Counted from the stretch's first letter, positions 44,116 through 53,958 are shown. The stretch is 64,000 nt of DNA from JANQJA01 sp047947185 (GCA_047947185.1 CP170502.1:1178001-1242000); one strand, 5' to 3'. Numbers and translations: made by a program. The notes: generated by a model from the letters alone, not told the origin.

Positions 44116-45218
44116 TACATCACCCCTCCAGGCGTGGCTGGCAGTTGGTTGTCATAAGGCGCGGCATCCGCCGAATCAGCGATGCCGTCATTGTCATCAT
44201 CCGGGTCGACGGCATTAACCAGCCCGTCACCATCGGAGTCGATAAAGCGGTTCATATCAGCCACCAGGCTGCTGATACTGAAAGTCTCGCTGGTCGCTGA
44301 CGCCAGTTCTCCCAGGGCATTGTCAAGACTGCCGGCCGGCAGGGCCATTTCGCCAGTACACAGCAGGGTTGACCCAAACACCCGGCAGTTGGCCAGCGCT
44401 GCCTGGGCCTGGGTAAAGGCGCCGCTGGCAACCAGCACACCCTGACTGAACGCGGGTTCAAGGCCAATGAGACTGGCATGGACGTCATCCGGATTCACTT
44501 GCCTCATGGCCAGCTGGAGCGGCGTAAGCAGGTTGCTGTCCAGCCTGCCACTCACGGCAAATCCGGTTGCCAGGCTGTCCAGCAACTCACCCACATCGGG
44601 GCCGGCAGCAATTTCAATGAGTGCCCCCAGTGCCAGTAACCAGGCATTGCCTTCCTCGTTTGGCTGGGCCTGGGCCGCGTTGATCAGCGCCAGTTGGGTG
44701 AATTCCAACGGGTTGGCGGGAGCCGGCAGCAGCGGGCTGAGTGTTGCCACCAGTTCGCTGGTGGCCATGTCAATGGCCGTTGAAGCAGCCGTACCATCAT
44801 CAATGAGTGCCAGCACGCGCCTGTGTATCAAGTGTGTCGCAACATTGACGTTAACCGGTTCGTTTTCCCGGGGGCTGACCACCGCGGTCAAGGTGACAGG
44901 AGCATCCGGGACAACGCCGCCTGTTTCGCTGAAGTAGCGCCCGTTGACTCGTATTTGGTAGGCAGCGTCCGGCAGCAGTGACAGGCTGAACTCACCCAGG
45001 CGTCCAACGGTTTCTGCCTGTACCTGGCCCGCGCCTGACAACCGCGTTGCGGTGATGACAGCACCCGCATCAAAAGGCCCCTTGTTGGCCTGGCCAGACA
45101 CCAGCAGCGGGTCCGGCCCCGGGACCACCGAACCGGTGCCACCGATACCACCCTCGGAGCATCCGGCCGCCAGCGCCAGCAGCAGGATTAATGACAGCAA
45201 TCCTCGCGTGCACATCAC
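44115..45218 (-). CDS. lipoprotein with C-terminal Ca-binding (TSP3-like) repeats
   Basis: 367 residues. Lipoprotein signal with Cys20 (LLALAAGCSEGG), carboxypeptidase-regulatory/Ig-like domain near 40-120 (VSGQANKGPFDAGAVITATR, GRYFSETGGVVPDAPVTLTA), then a helical middle (LIHRRVLALIDDGTAAST and on). The end has calcium-binding thrombospondin type-3 repeats: IDSDGDGLVNAVDPDDDNDG with two DxDxDG motifs. Overlaps DUF6502 (ATGA) and the beta-propeller gene. The surface protein probably needs calcium and may partner the beta-propeller. No exact family known. Confidence 0.8.
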   Translation of the reverse strand: MMCTRGLLSLILLLALAAGCSEGGIGGTGSVVPGPDPLLVSGQANKGPFDAGAVITATRLSGAGQVQAETVGRLGEFSLSLLPDAAYQIRVNGRYFSETGGVVPDAPVTLTAVVSPRENEPVNVNVATHLIHRRVLALIDDGTAASTAIDMATSELVATLSPLLPAPANPLEFTQLALINAAQAQPNEEGNAWLLALGALIEIAAGPDVGELLDSLATGFAVSGRLDSNLLTPLQLAMRQVNPDDVHASLIGLEPAFSQGVLVASGAFTQAQAALANCRVFGSTLLCTGEMALPAGSLDNALGELASATSETFSISSLVADMNRFIDSDGDGLVNAVDPDDDNDGIADSADAAPYDNQLPATPGGVM

Positions 45219-46015
45219 ATCGTTTCCTCAAAATAGTAGATACCAATCCCGGCCCTGACCCGCCCACCATCCGCCGGCACGGCCGGATTGCTGTCCCTGT
45301 CATGTTCCGCGAGCCAGACATCAAAGCGCTTCAGAAGCTGGAGGCTCTCCTCGTGGCTGATATGCTGGAACCGGCGGGCAGCGTTTACGGGCAGGTTGTT
45401 GTAGGCAACCGTGAGTTGCAGGCGCTTGTCATCGTGTTCCAGGTTGTGGTCAATCGTGTCCAGCAGATCCTTGCCGGCATTACCCATGATGTTGATCTGC
45501 GCTTCCACGTCTGCAAGCGGCGTATGCACGCCATCCGGGAGCAACCTGATCAACCCGTCCCCGTCCAGGGATACCGTGCCTACCCGCCGCAGCTCATCGA
45601 GCACAGCGCGGGCCGGCAAATCCCCGCTGTAACGCCGTACCAGTTCCCCAAACCCACGCTCACCATCAAAGGCCAGTGCCGCCGGACTGCCGGTTGCGTC
45701 CTGGAAATCTGCATCCCGGCGCCAGCCGGCAGTGACGCGCACGCCCCGGTTGTACTGCAGGTCCAGTTCATCGGTTTCAATAGGCGCAAGTGCCATCAGG
45801 CGCCCGGTTTCCTTGCGTTGTATGCCGGTTAGCATGGCCACGCGCGCGTTGGTCTGTTTCCGGCCGGGCAAACGGAAATCACTGTTTGCCACCTCGACAT
45901 AAACCCGCTTTGCAATCTCATTAAAATCCGCGTGCGACACGCCATGTCGAAGCAACACCCGCACCAGTGGACGCAGGACCCGGGCAACAGCATTCTGGAG
46001 GGCAGCATTTAACAT
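45215..46015 (-). CDS. DUF6502 family protein
   Basis: 266 residues from the ATG at 46015; a TTG six codons earlier (46033) is in frame but lies inside the palindrome. No signal peptide or TM segment. N-terminal block PLVRVLLRHGVSHADFNEIA and KRVYVEVANSDFRLPGRKQT, then ARVAMLTGIQRKETGRLMAL, which reads like a winged-helix/HTH pair. The middle and end are helical (LLKRFDVWLAEHDRDSN). DUF6502 has no assigned function; the HTH-like N-terminus suggests DNA binding, so it may regulate its own operon. First gene of a three-gene coupled operon with the two lipoproteins. Confidence 0.75.
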   Translation of the reverse strand: MLNAALQNAVARVLRPLVRVLLRHGVSHADFNEIAKRVYVEVANSDFRLPGRKQTNARVAMLTGIQRKETGRLMALAPIETDELDLQYNRGVRVTAGWRRDADFQDATGSPAALAFDGERGFGELVRRYSGDLPARAVLDELRRVGTVSLDGDGLIRLLPDGVHTPLADVEAQINIMGNAGKDLLDTIDHNLEHDDKRLQLTVAYNNLPVNAARRFQHISHEESLQLLKRFDVWLAEHDRDSNPAVPADGGRVRAGIGIYYFEETM

Positions 46016-46072
46016 TTGGGCATTTTTTCCCAAATATTATGCCTCGTCAATATTTTTAGGGATTCTTTTCCC
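46014..46072. promoter_or_regulatory. two GGG-N8-CCC palindromes, candidate operator pair of the DUF6502 operon
   Basis: ATTTGGG (46014-46020) pairs with CCCAAAT (46029-46035) around an 8-base spacer; a second site has GGG (46059-46061), 8 bases, CCC (46070-46072). Read on the minus strand these are GGGAAAAAATGCCC and GGGAAAAGAATCCC, so the two sites share the core GGGAAAA. Centres are 41 bp apart, about four helical turns. The first overlaps the start codon of DUF6502. AT-rich DNA (ATATTATG) between them can hold the promoter. Confidence 0.55.
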
Positions 46073-46215
46073 ATTTTTATGCACGGCCCCGAATTGGAGC
46101 CAGGCCCAGTTGTAGAAGCGCACCTGCGAATCCGCCACCTGGGCGTGAGTGGTTGTGCCGACACTGTATGCAGGCACGGGAATCGGTCATGGGAAATCAG
46201 GCGAAGGCGGATGCC

Positions 46216-49200
46216 TCAGGCCGGGTTCTCGCCCCGTGCCTGTTTGAGGGTCTGCCGCCAGAAGGCGGTCAGCGCATTCTTCAGGTCATCCATCAGGACA
46301 TAGACCAGCGGCAGGATGACCAGGGTAATCAATGTTGAAAACAACAGCCCGCCAATCAGCGCCCGCGCCATGGGGAAATAGGAAGGGCCCGTACCTCCTA
46401 CGCGCGTATCCCCAATGGCGAGGGGCAGCATTGCAACAAACGTCGTGCAGACCGTCATCAGGATGGGTCGCAGACGCTGGCGGCCACTGGCAATAATCGC
46501 CTCGGTACGGGAAACCCCGTCAGCACGCAACTGGATGATACGATTCAGCAGCACAATACCGTTATTGACGACTATACCCGCGAGCAGCAGCATGCCGGTC
46601 AGGGCCATGGCCGTCAGGGTTGTCCCGGTAACCCAGAGGGACAGGAATGCACCCACTACAGAATAGCCAATGGCAATCAAGACGGTGGAGGGGAACAGCA
46701 CCGATTCGAACAGGGCTGCCATCACCATGTATACGAGGACTATGGCAAGCAGCACGTTGAACGCCATCTCCCTGAACATTTCGTCATCCCGTTTGAATTC
46801 CTGACCCAGTTCCCAGCGGTAACCCGGTGGCAATTCAAACTTCTGCATCACGTCCTCGACGATAAATTGCGCCATGGCGGGTGGACCGCGCCCGGTGCTG
46901 AAATTGACATTGATTGAAGTCTCCCGATTCTCCCGCCGGATGCCCCGCATGGACGTATCCAGGGTGATATCCGCGATCGCCTCCAGCGGGACTGTTTCGC
47001 CATCCCGCACAAAAATGGAAAGGCGCCGCAAGGTATCCAGGTCCACATCATCCTTGCCTTCCAGTTCCAGCAGGATATCGGTTTCCCGCCCTCCCTCGAC
47101 AAAACCCCGGCGCAGGTTACGGCTGCCAATGGCAATGGACACGGCCTGTGCCACGGCGCTTGCCGTGACGCCCATCTGGCTCGCTTGCTCCGGCTTCATC
47201 CTGATGCGGACTTCGTCCCGACCGGTTTCTCCATCATGTTGCACATTTGTCAGCATAGGATGCTGTTCCAGCACAGCTACAATATCGTCGCCGATCCGCA
47301 GCAGTTCATCGGTAGAGTCACCGATGATGCGCAGTCCAAGGCCGCCACCGCCCGGCCCACGTCCACCCCCGCCAAATCCCCTGCTCTGGCTCGAGAATCG
47401 CAATACAATGTTGGGCAGTTCCGGGACATTCGCCATGATTTTCTCCTCGATCTCCCGGGGTGCCAGCCTGTGATTGTCTACCAGGTTGATAATGGTTCTG
47501 CCCCGGTCGGTATCATAGGAGGTAAAAATATTGTCAATCTCAAACGCTTCCCGGTTCGCCAGCAGGTAGTCATCAACCCGCTCAACAAAACTCTCGATGT
47601 ACTCGATGTCCATTGACCCCCTGACAAAGTAATTGAGCTGCAGGCGGGGTGACTCCTCCTCGGGGTTCATGTTGACTTCAAGCTGCTGGTAGATGAAGTA
47701 GCCACTGCCCGCAATGGCCAGGGCAACCAGAAAACTGACAAACCTGAATCTGAGCGTCAGGCGCACCATAACCTCGTACCCGGCGCCAAGGGCATCAATC
47801 ACACGATGCTGTTTTTCCTGCCGGGGCATGGGCAGTCTCGCCATGACTGTTGGCACCAGCGTCTGGGCAACCAGCAAAGACCCCAGTAGCGCGGTACACA
47901 GTGGCAGCGCAATGTTCTGCTGGACAATGGCCACCTGGGGGTTGTCCGTCATGAACGATGGCAGAAACACCACAATGGTCGTCAGGGTCCCTGCCGTGAT
48001 TGCAAGCCCTACCTCGGACACACCAAGATCCGCTGCCGCCCTGGGATTGGTCCCGGGTTCACGTCGCCGCAACGCAATGGCTTCCGAAACTACCACACTG
48101 TTATCAACCAAGAGGCCAATGGCCAGCATGAGCCCAACCACCGAGAGAATATTGAGTGTCATACCGAGAAAATACATCACACCCAGTGTGGCGCAGAGCG
48201 CAAGCGGTACAGTGACGGCAATCAGGAGTGAAACATGTAGCTGGCGCAGGAACGCAAACAACACCAGAACGGAAAGCAGCCCGCCCAAAAGGCCGCTGTC
48301 GCGCAGATCATTCAGCGATTTCAGTACAGTGTCGGCCTGGCTGTCCAGCGGGAAAAAGCGCGTATCCACAAACACCGGGTCCTGCTGTATCTCCTCCATC
48401 ACCGTTTCAATATCACGCGATACCTGCACCAGGTTCGCCTCGGGTCGCTTGTACACAGAAACCCCGAGGGACCGCTCGCCGTTGACACGCCGCCTGTCGT
48501 TCTCCTCATTCGGCGCCATTTCCACCAGGGCAACATCACGCAGTTTCAGGCCCCTTGAGTTCAGCGGCACATCCCGGATGGCTTCCAGGTCAACAAATCT
48601 GCCCAGCGGCCTCACCTGGTACTCGCGCGCGCCCATTCGCAGCGTGCCACCGGAAATATAGAAGTTTTCTGCCTGCAGGCGCCGCTGGACGTCAATGTAG
48701 TCAAGGCCATAAGCCGCGATGCGCCCGGCATCCAGCGAGATCCGCACATAGTCACGGACAATACCGTAAAGGTTAACCGAGTTGACCCCCGGGACCCGCT
48801 CAATCTCCGACCTCACATGGGTATCAAGCAGGTCAAATGCCTGGTCTTCATCCAGTTCCGGTGACACGATCATGACATTCATAACCGGGGTACTGTTCGG
48901 GTCTTCCTGGCGCAGGTTGATGTAGCGGATGTCATCAGGCAGGCGGTGCCGGATGCCCTCAATCAGTTCTTTGGCTTCAATCCCCTTGCCGGCCACATCA
49001 CCATTTCGATCCAGCATGAGATTGACAAACACTGAACCCGGCCTTGAGAAGGTAAACATACGGTCAATGCCACTCATGGTGGAGAGCACTTCCTCCACCG
49101 GCCGCGCCAGGTTGCGCTCAACTTCCTGGGCTGTTGAATCCGGGTAGGGAATTCCGATCCCGACATAGGGGACCTCAACCTCCGGAAACTGCTCAATGGG

Positions 49201-49296
49201 CAGGCGGATTGCTGCAAAGATGCCAATCATGGCAAGGCCAATAAACGTCATGACCACCGTTACAGGCCGGCGGATAGAGACCTGGGCAATTTTCAT
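46216..49296 (-). CDS. RND efflux permease, second of tandem pair
   Basis: 1026 residues. Begins KIAQVSIRRPVTVVMTFIGLAM, with LPIEQFPEVEVPYVGIGIPY. TM4 motif GLLVDNSVVVSEAIALRR has one Asp followed by Asn (DN), where AcrB has DD. The middle has a Gly-rich loop (SQSRGFGGGGRGPGGGGLG). C-terminal MARALIGGLLFSTLITLVIL. The start overlaps the stop of the other permease (49293-49296, ATGA). Tandem RND permeases with one adaptor can form mixed trimers, as MdtB/MdtC do. Exports unknown compounds. Confidence 0.95.
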   Translation of the reverse strand: MKIAQVSIRRPVTVVMTFIGLAMIGIFAAIRLPIEQFPEVEVPYVGIGIPYPDSTAQEVERNLARPVEEVLSTMSGIDRMFTFSRPGSVFVNLMLDRNGDVAGKGIEAKELIEGIRHRLPDDIRYINLRQEDPNSTPVMNVMIVSPELDEDQAFDLLDTHVRSEIERVPGVNSVNLYGIVRDYVRISLDAGRIAAYGLDYIDVQRRLQAENFYISGGTLRMGAREYQVRPLGRFVDLEAIRDVPLNSRGLKLRDVALVEMAPNEENDRRRVNGERSLGVSVYKRPEANLVQVSRDIETVMEEIQQDPVFVDTRFFPLDSQADTVLKSLNDLRDSGLLGGLLSVLVLFAFLRQLHVSLLIAVTVPLALCATLGVMYFLGMTLNILSVVGLMLAIGLLVDNSVVVSEAIALRRREPGTNPRAAADLGVSEVGLAITAGTLTTIVVFLPSFMTDNPQVAIVQQNIALPLCTALLGSLLVAQTLVPTVMARLPMPRQEKQHRVIDALGAGYEVMVRLTLRFRFVSFLVALAIAGSGYFIYQQLEVNMNPEEESPRLQLNYFVRGSMDIEYIESFVERVDDYLLANREAFEIDNIFTSYDTDRGRTIINLVDNHRLAPREIEEKIMANVPELPNIVLRFSSQSRGFGGGGRGPGGGGLGLRIIGDSTDELLRIGDDIVAVLEQHPMLTNVQHDGETGRDEVRIRMKPEQASQMGVTASAVAQAVSIAIGSRNLRRGFVEGGRETDILLELEGKDDVDLDTLRRLSIFVRDGETVPLEAIADITLDTSMRGIRRENRETSINVNFSTGRGPPAMAQFIVEDVMQKFELPPGYRWELGQEFKRDDEMFREMAFNVLLAIVLVYMVMAALFESVLFPSTVLIAIGYSVVGAFLSLWVTGTTLTAMALTGMLLLAGIVVNNGIVLLNRIIQLRADGVSRTEAIIASGRQRLRPILMTVCTTFVAMLPLAIGDTRVGGTGPSYFPMARALIGGLLFSTLITLVILPLVYVLMDDLKNALTAFWRQTLKQARGENPA

Positions 49297-52200
49297 GCGG
49301 GCACCGCCAGGGCGTCACCCGCCAGCACCTTTCGATCGATCAGGTCATAGACAACCGGGATTACCACCAGCGTCAGGAAGGTCGACACCATCAACCCCCC
49401 AATAACCGTCACCGCCATGGGGGTACGCAGCTCAGATGCCTCACCAATCCCAACTGCCATGGGCAAGAGGCCAAGTATGGTGGTCAGGGTTGTCATGAGT
49501 ATGGGCCGCAGCCGCTGGCTGGCACCCGCCATCAGTGCATCCCGTTTGGAGAGACCCGAGTCCCGGAGCTGGTTCACACGATCAATCAGCACAATGGCGT
49601 TGTTCACCACAATGCCGACCAGCAGGATCAGGCCAATAAACACGACAACCGAAATGCTGGTGCCACTCACATACAGGGCAAGAACGGCACCCACACCCGC
49701 CAGCGGAATGGTGAACATGATGATAAAGGGGTGCAGCAGCGACTCAAACAGGGATGCCATCACCAGGTACACCATAATCAGCGCCAGCAAAAGGGCAAAC
49801 TGCAGCGAACGAAATGAGGCCTCCATCTCTTCATTCTGGCCGCCCACTTCCACCTTGACACTGGCAGGCCGGGGTATTTCGGCCAGCAACTCCCGTACTT
49901 CCGCAGCCGCCGCACCCAGGTCACCACCCGGCACGTTAGCACTCACGACACCTACCCGCTGTTGCCCGATGCGCTGGATATCAGCCGGCCCAACACCCAC
50001 ATAGATTCGCGCAACTGTCGACAACCGGACCTGGCGCTCACTTTCGGGATTGATGACGATGTTGCCAATATCTTCAACCGAATTACGTTCGTCTTCCTCG
50101 ACCCGGACCCTGATATCAATTTTCTTGTCGCGCAGGGTAAATTCTGTCGGCACATCACCCTTGATCTTGTTGACCACCCGGTTTGCCACGTCAGGCACGG
50201 TTAACCCCAGAGCCGCTGTCCGCGCCTGGTCAAACTCTATCTGTATTTCCGGATAACCCGGTCGGATTGAAGATTCGACATCCCGGAAGGTCTCAGATCC
50301 TCCCATCAGGTCAGTGAGCCGGCGCGACACCGCTTCGATATCAGGCAGGTCGGCACCGTAAATTTCCACTTCCAGCGGCGTCGCAAAACTGAACAACTGC
50401 GGGCGTTCCAGGGTGTACTGGGCGTCCGGGATATCATCCAGCACCAGCCGCATGGCGGCCATCGCAAATGCCTCATCGTCAGGACTGCTGCCAGGGGCCA
50501 TTTTCACGTTCAGCTCGCCAACGTTTTCGCCGCCCGTGGCCGCAGACGCATCCAGCCGCCCACCGGTGCCGGCCACGGAATAGGTCATGGCAACACCCTC
50601 GGCGTCAAGCAGCGGCAACTGAATGTCGAGCAGCGTACCGTCAGTCAGTTCGAGGCGCGCCCCCGGCGCCAGTTCAAAGTCGACCTTGAATTCACCCTGG
50701 GACATGGGTGGAATCAGTTCCAGGGGGAGTCGTGGCACCAGCAGCATGGACAGCGCAAAAGCCGCCAGCGCCAACAGCACGGTAGCTGCCCGCTGGCGCA
50801 GCGCAAGTGCAAGCAGGCGGGCATAACCGGCTGCCAGCGCACCATACAGGAAGTCAAAACCATCCAGCAGCGGCTTGAGTCCTGCTGCCACCACCCGCGC
50901 CACAAAAGCAAAAAGCCAAAGCACCAACACCAGTACCCAGCGTGGACCCGCCACAAAAACCCACTGCAGCGGCAGCAACAGGTAATAACGCCAGCCCTGG
51001 CGAACCGGCCGGGCCGCTGCCGCCAACTGGTAACGCGGCCGGCCGCCTATGGCAGACAACATGGGAATCAAGGTAAATGCCAATGCCAGTGATGCCAGCA
51101 GCGCGAAGGTCACGGTCAGGGCCTGGTCCCGGAAAAGCTGCCCGGCAATACCTTCAACAAACGCCAGTGGCAGAAACACCGCGATACTGGTCAGGGTCGA
51201 GGCGGTCACCGCCCCGCCCACCTCGGACGTACCCCGTTCTGCAGCAGCAAGCTGGTCCTGTCCATCAGAACGGTGGCGGGCAATGTTTTCAAGCACCACA
51301 ATTGCATTGTCCATCAACATGCCGACCGCAAGCGCGATGCCCCCCAGGCTCATGATATTGAGCGTAATGTCCTGCACGTCCATGAGCGCAAAGGTCACCA
51401 TCACCGACGCGGGAATGGTCGCCGTGACAATCAGCGTACTGCGCAGGTCACGGAGGAACAGAAACAGGATGAGTACGGCAAGCAGGGCACCAATGGCAGC
51501 CGCACTCTTGACCTCGTCAATTGCCGCTGCAATAAAGGTGGATTGGTCATAGATGGTGACCAGCTCAAAGTTGGGTGGCATCAGCTCGTTGATTTCCGCC
51601 AGGCGGTCACGGATATTCCCGGCTACCGCAACCGTATTGGCATCACCCTCCTTGTAGAGTGCAAGCTCAATGGCCTCACGGCCATTCACGCGCATGATGG
51701 AATCGCGTTCTTTCTGGCCCTCAACCACCCTGGCCACATCCGACAATCGCAGGATCATGCCCCCGCGCTGGAAAATGATGGTATCCGCAATATCAGCCAC
51801 CGACCGGTACTGGTTGAGCGTTCTTACCAGGTATTCCTGGGTACCGTCGCTTAGCCGGCCGCCAGAGAGATTGACATTGGTACCCCGTAGTCGCTGCCCG
51901 AGTGCTTCCACCGTGATATCAAGCTGGGCCAGCTTTTCCTGGTCGACCTGGACTGAAATCTCGTCTTCATACCCCCCGCCGACAATCACAGCAGCAACGC
52001 CTGGAACCGGATCCAGGCGCCGCTTAAGGAAATCGTCGGCGAAGCGCCGCAACGTCTGCAGGTCATAGACCGGGTCCTTGAGCGCCTCGGTTCGGGTCAG
52101 CGCCAGGCGATAGATCGGGTCAAGGTTCGGGTTCAGGCGCAGGATGCTCGGCCTTTCCACTTCAAGGGGCAAGCGCACCAGATCCAGCTTTTCGCGGACC

Positions 52201-52520
52201 TCGATGGCGGCCATATCCATGTCCGTGCCCCAGAGAAATTCAAGCACTACATCAGAACGTCCGGCCATTGAGGTCGAATGCATCTGCCGGACACCCGAGA
52301 TGACGCCCACACGCTGCTCAATCAGGCGGGTTATCTGTTCCTCGACTTCAGCAGGGGCTGCGCCCTCAAACTCAGTCCTGATGGTCAGGGTGGGATAGGT
52401 CAGTTCCGGCAGCAGGTTCAGGCCAAGCCGGTCCAGGGAAATGGCGCCGAACAGCACTATGGCCAGCGTGGCCATCGCCACGGTGACAGGACGGGCTATG
52501 GAACCCGAGACAATGCTCAT
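49293..52520 (-). CDS. RND efflux permease, first of tandem pair
   Basis: 1075 residues. SGSIARPVTVAMATLAIVLFG then LDRLGLNLLPELTYPTLTIR. TM4 motif GMLMDNAIVVLENIARHR has DN. Longer linker between the halves with a basic/hydrophobic stretch (YYLLLPLQWVFVAGPRWVLV). C-terminal MAVTVIGGLMVSTFLTLVVI. Placed between the adaptor gene (8 bases upstream) and the other permease gene (overlap). Likely forms a heteromeric pump with it. Confidence 0.95.
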   Translation of the reverse strand: MSIVSGSIARPVTVAMATLAIVLFGAISLDRLGLNLLPELTYPTLTIRTEFEGAAPAEVEEQITRLIEQRVGVISGVRQMHSTSMAGRSDVVLEFLWGTDMDMAAIEVREKLDLVRLPLEVERPSILRLNPNLDPIYRLALTRTEALKDPVYDLQTLRRFADDFLKRRLDPVPGVAAVIVGGGYEDEISVQVDQEKLAQLDITVEALGQRLRGTNVNLSGGRLSDGTQEYLVRTLNQYRSVADIADTIIFQRGGMILRLSDVARVVEGQKERDSIMRVNGREAIELALYKEGDANTVAVAGNIRDRLAEINELMPPNFELVTIYDQSTFIAAAIDEVKSAAAIGALLAVLILFLFLRDLRSTLIVTATIPASVMVTFALMDVQDITLNIMSLGGIALAVGMLMDNAIVVLENIARHRSDGQDQLAAAERGTSEVGGAVTASTLTSIAVFLPLAFVEGIAGQLFRDQALTVTFALLASLALAFTLIPMLSAIGGRPRYQLAAAARPVRQGWRYYLLLPLQWVFVAGPRWVLVLVLWLFAFVARVVAAGLKPLLDGFDFLYGALAAGYARLLALALRQRAATVLLALAAFALSMLLVPRLPLELIPPMSQGEFKVDFELAPGARLELTDGTLLDIQLPLLDAEGVAMTYSVAGTGGRLDASAATGGENVGELNVKMAPGSSPDDEAFAMAAMRLVLDDIPDAQYTLERPQLFSFATPLEVEIYGADLPDIEAVSRRLTDLMGGSETFRDVESSIRPGYPEIQIEFDQARTAALGLTVPDVANRVVNKIKGDVPTEFTLRDKKIDIRVRVEEDERNSVEDIGNIVINPESERQVRLSTVARIYVGVGPADIQRIGQQRVGVVSANVPGGDLGAAAAEVRELLAEIPRPASVKVEVGGQNEEMEASFRSLQFALLLALIMVYLVMASLFESLLHPFIIMFTIPLAGVGAVLALYVSGTSISVVVFIGLILLVGIVVNNAIVLIDRVNQLRDSGLSKRDALMAGASQRLRPILMTTLTTILGLLPMAVGIGEASELRTPMAVTVIGGLMVSTFLTLVVIPVVYDLIDRKVLAGDALAVPA

Positions 52521-52528
52521 GCGTCTCC

Positions 52529-53617
52529 CTAGAGTTGCACGATGCGCACTGAAGCGCCATCGCGAAGGCCACCCTGTCCGGTAATAACCACCTGATCACC
52601 TTCTCCGAGGCCATCCCTGATTTCCACCTCTCCACCGGAGGCGTAGCCAAGCTGGACATTCTGGCGCATGGCAAGGCCATCCCGGACGACAAACACCGAA
52701 TTCTCGTCCTTCTGGGTCAGCACCGCATCACGCGATACCAGCAGCGTGTTTTCACTCACGTCAAAGCGGACGTCCACCCGGGCAAACATGCCGGGCTTGA
52801 GAAGGTTTGCAGGATTCGACAACTTGACCGTAACGCGGAAAGTGCCCGACTGGGGATCAACCTGTGGCGCAACCCGATCAACCACCCCCTCAAAAACCTG
52901 ACGGCCAAGTGCGTCAATACGGACATTGGCCAACTGACCCTCCTTGAGTTTTGCAAGCTCCCGTTCGGGTACGTTAAGTATCGCCTCGATGCTATCGGTG
53001 CGCTTGATTTCAAAAGCCGGGTTGTTGGGCGACAGGGTGTTGCCGAGTTTGATATGGCGAACAGTAACAACACCGTCAATCGGTGCCCGGAGGGTCGCTT
53101 CTTCAATATCGTAGAGCTGGAGCGCAAGTGTTGCCTGCTCCCGCTCGAGGTTGAACCTGGCCTGGTCAAACGCATCCGGAGAGATCATTTTCTTCTCAAA
53201 CAGCTGTTCGGCACGGGCATAAGCGCGGGTCAGGCTGTCGATGTTGGTCCGTGTGCGATTGACCTCCAACTGGAGCTTGCGGGTATCCAGCTGGGCCAGC
53301 GGTGTCCCCGCTGTAACCCGGTCACCTTCCTCAACGTAGAGGGTTTCAACAACACCCTGGGTCCTCGCAACAACAACGGCTTCTTCCTCCGCGCTGAGCG
53401 AGGTTGTGCTCGAATAGAAAGCGTCAACCCGGCCCCGCTGCACTTCTGTGACGGCAACAGGGACGGGCCGATTACGCATGCGATCGCGCATCTGCGCCAT
53501 GCGGTCTTCCCGTGACATTTCCTCGCCAGCAGGCGGCGTGGCAGACGTTTCCGCCTGGTCACTACAACCAGACACCATGACAAGCAAAGGTAACAGCAGC
53601 AGCAGAACGCGATTCAC
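52529..53617 (-). CDS. RND adaptor lipoprotein
   Basis: 362 residues from a GTG at 53617. Lipoprotein signal with lipobox VSGC (Cys18; LLLLPLLVMVSGCSDQAE). Lipoyl halves VVARTQGVVETLYVEEGDRV and TLRAPIDGVVTVRHIKLGNT around a helical hairpin (LQLEVNRTRTNIDSLTRAYA, ALQLYDIEEA), then a beta-barrel (FRVTVKLSNPANLLKPGMFA) and final GLGEGDQVVITGQGGLRDGA. It connects the permeases to an outer membrane channel. The upstream small Cys gene ends 11 bases earlier in the same direction. Confidence 0.94.
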   Translation of the reverse strand: MNRVLLLLLPLLVMVSGCSDQAETSATPPAGEEMSREDRMAQMRDRMRNRPVPVAVTEVQRGRVDAFYSSTTSLSAEEEAVVVARTQGVVETLYVEEGDRVTAGTPLAQLDTRKLQLEVNRTRTNIDSLTRAYARAEQLFEKKMISPDAFDQARFNLEREQATLALQLYDIEEATLRAPIDGVVTVRHIKLGNTLSPNNPAFEIKRTDSIEAILNVPERELAKLKEGQLANVRIDALGRQVFEGVVDRVAPQVDPQSGTFRVTVKLSNPANLLKPGMFARVDVRFDVSENTLLVSRDAVLTQKDENSVFVVRDGLAMRQNVQLGYASGGEVEIRDGLGEGDQVVITGQGGLRDGASVRIVQL

Positions 53618-53628
53618 AATGTCGGGCC

Positions 53629-53958
53629 TTACTCCTGGCCGCCTGAACGCGGGCCGCCACCAGACGCACCGCGCATTTTCTGCATGCAGCCCCGCATGAC
53701 CTGCCGGGTTTGCTGGCTGGCGGACTGCACCACCTCACGCCGCCCTTCCCGCGGGGCTTTTGCGATGGCCAGCAGTTCATCAGCACTGGCGCCTGCAGAC
53801 AATCCCTCGGCAAAACAGCCGCACATCATTTCACCCCCACCCTGACCACCGGCCATGGCACCCTTGCAGGCCGCCATAAATTCCTCATTCGCCTGCGCGG
53901 CTGAGGCTCCAACAGACAATAGAAACGCTACCAAAAGCGCCTTGGGACTCGTTTGCAT
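53629..53958 (-). CDS. small secreted four-cysteine protein
   Basis: 109 residues from the ATG at 53958 (GGAG upstream); the frame above this is only leader. Signal peptide MQTSPKALLVAFLLSVGASA ending AQA. Mature part has four Cys (C31, C46, C48, C91; AACKG, MMCGCF, GCMQKM), Gly-rich segments and a helical stretch (SADELLAIAKAPREGRREVV). Conserved Cys spacing suggests disulfides or metal binding. First gene of the RND operon, so it may have a role in the pump's function or folding. No family recognised. Confidence 0.6.
   Translation of the reverse strand: MQTSPKALLVAFLLSVGASAAQANEEFMAACKGAMAGGQGGGEMMCGCFAEGLSAGASADELLAIAKAPREGRREVVQSASQQTRQVMRGCMQKMRGASGGGPRSGGQE

Noticed and set aside
47714..48661. 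315-codon plus-strand open frame in the tandem RND gene
   Set aside because: Ser/Arg/Thr-rich low-complexity antisense translation of a conserved permease.
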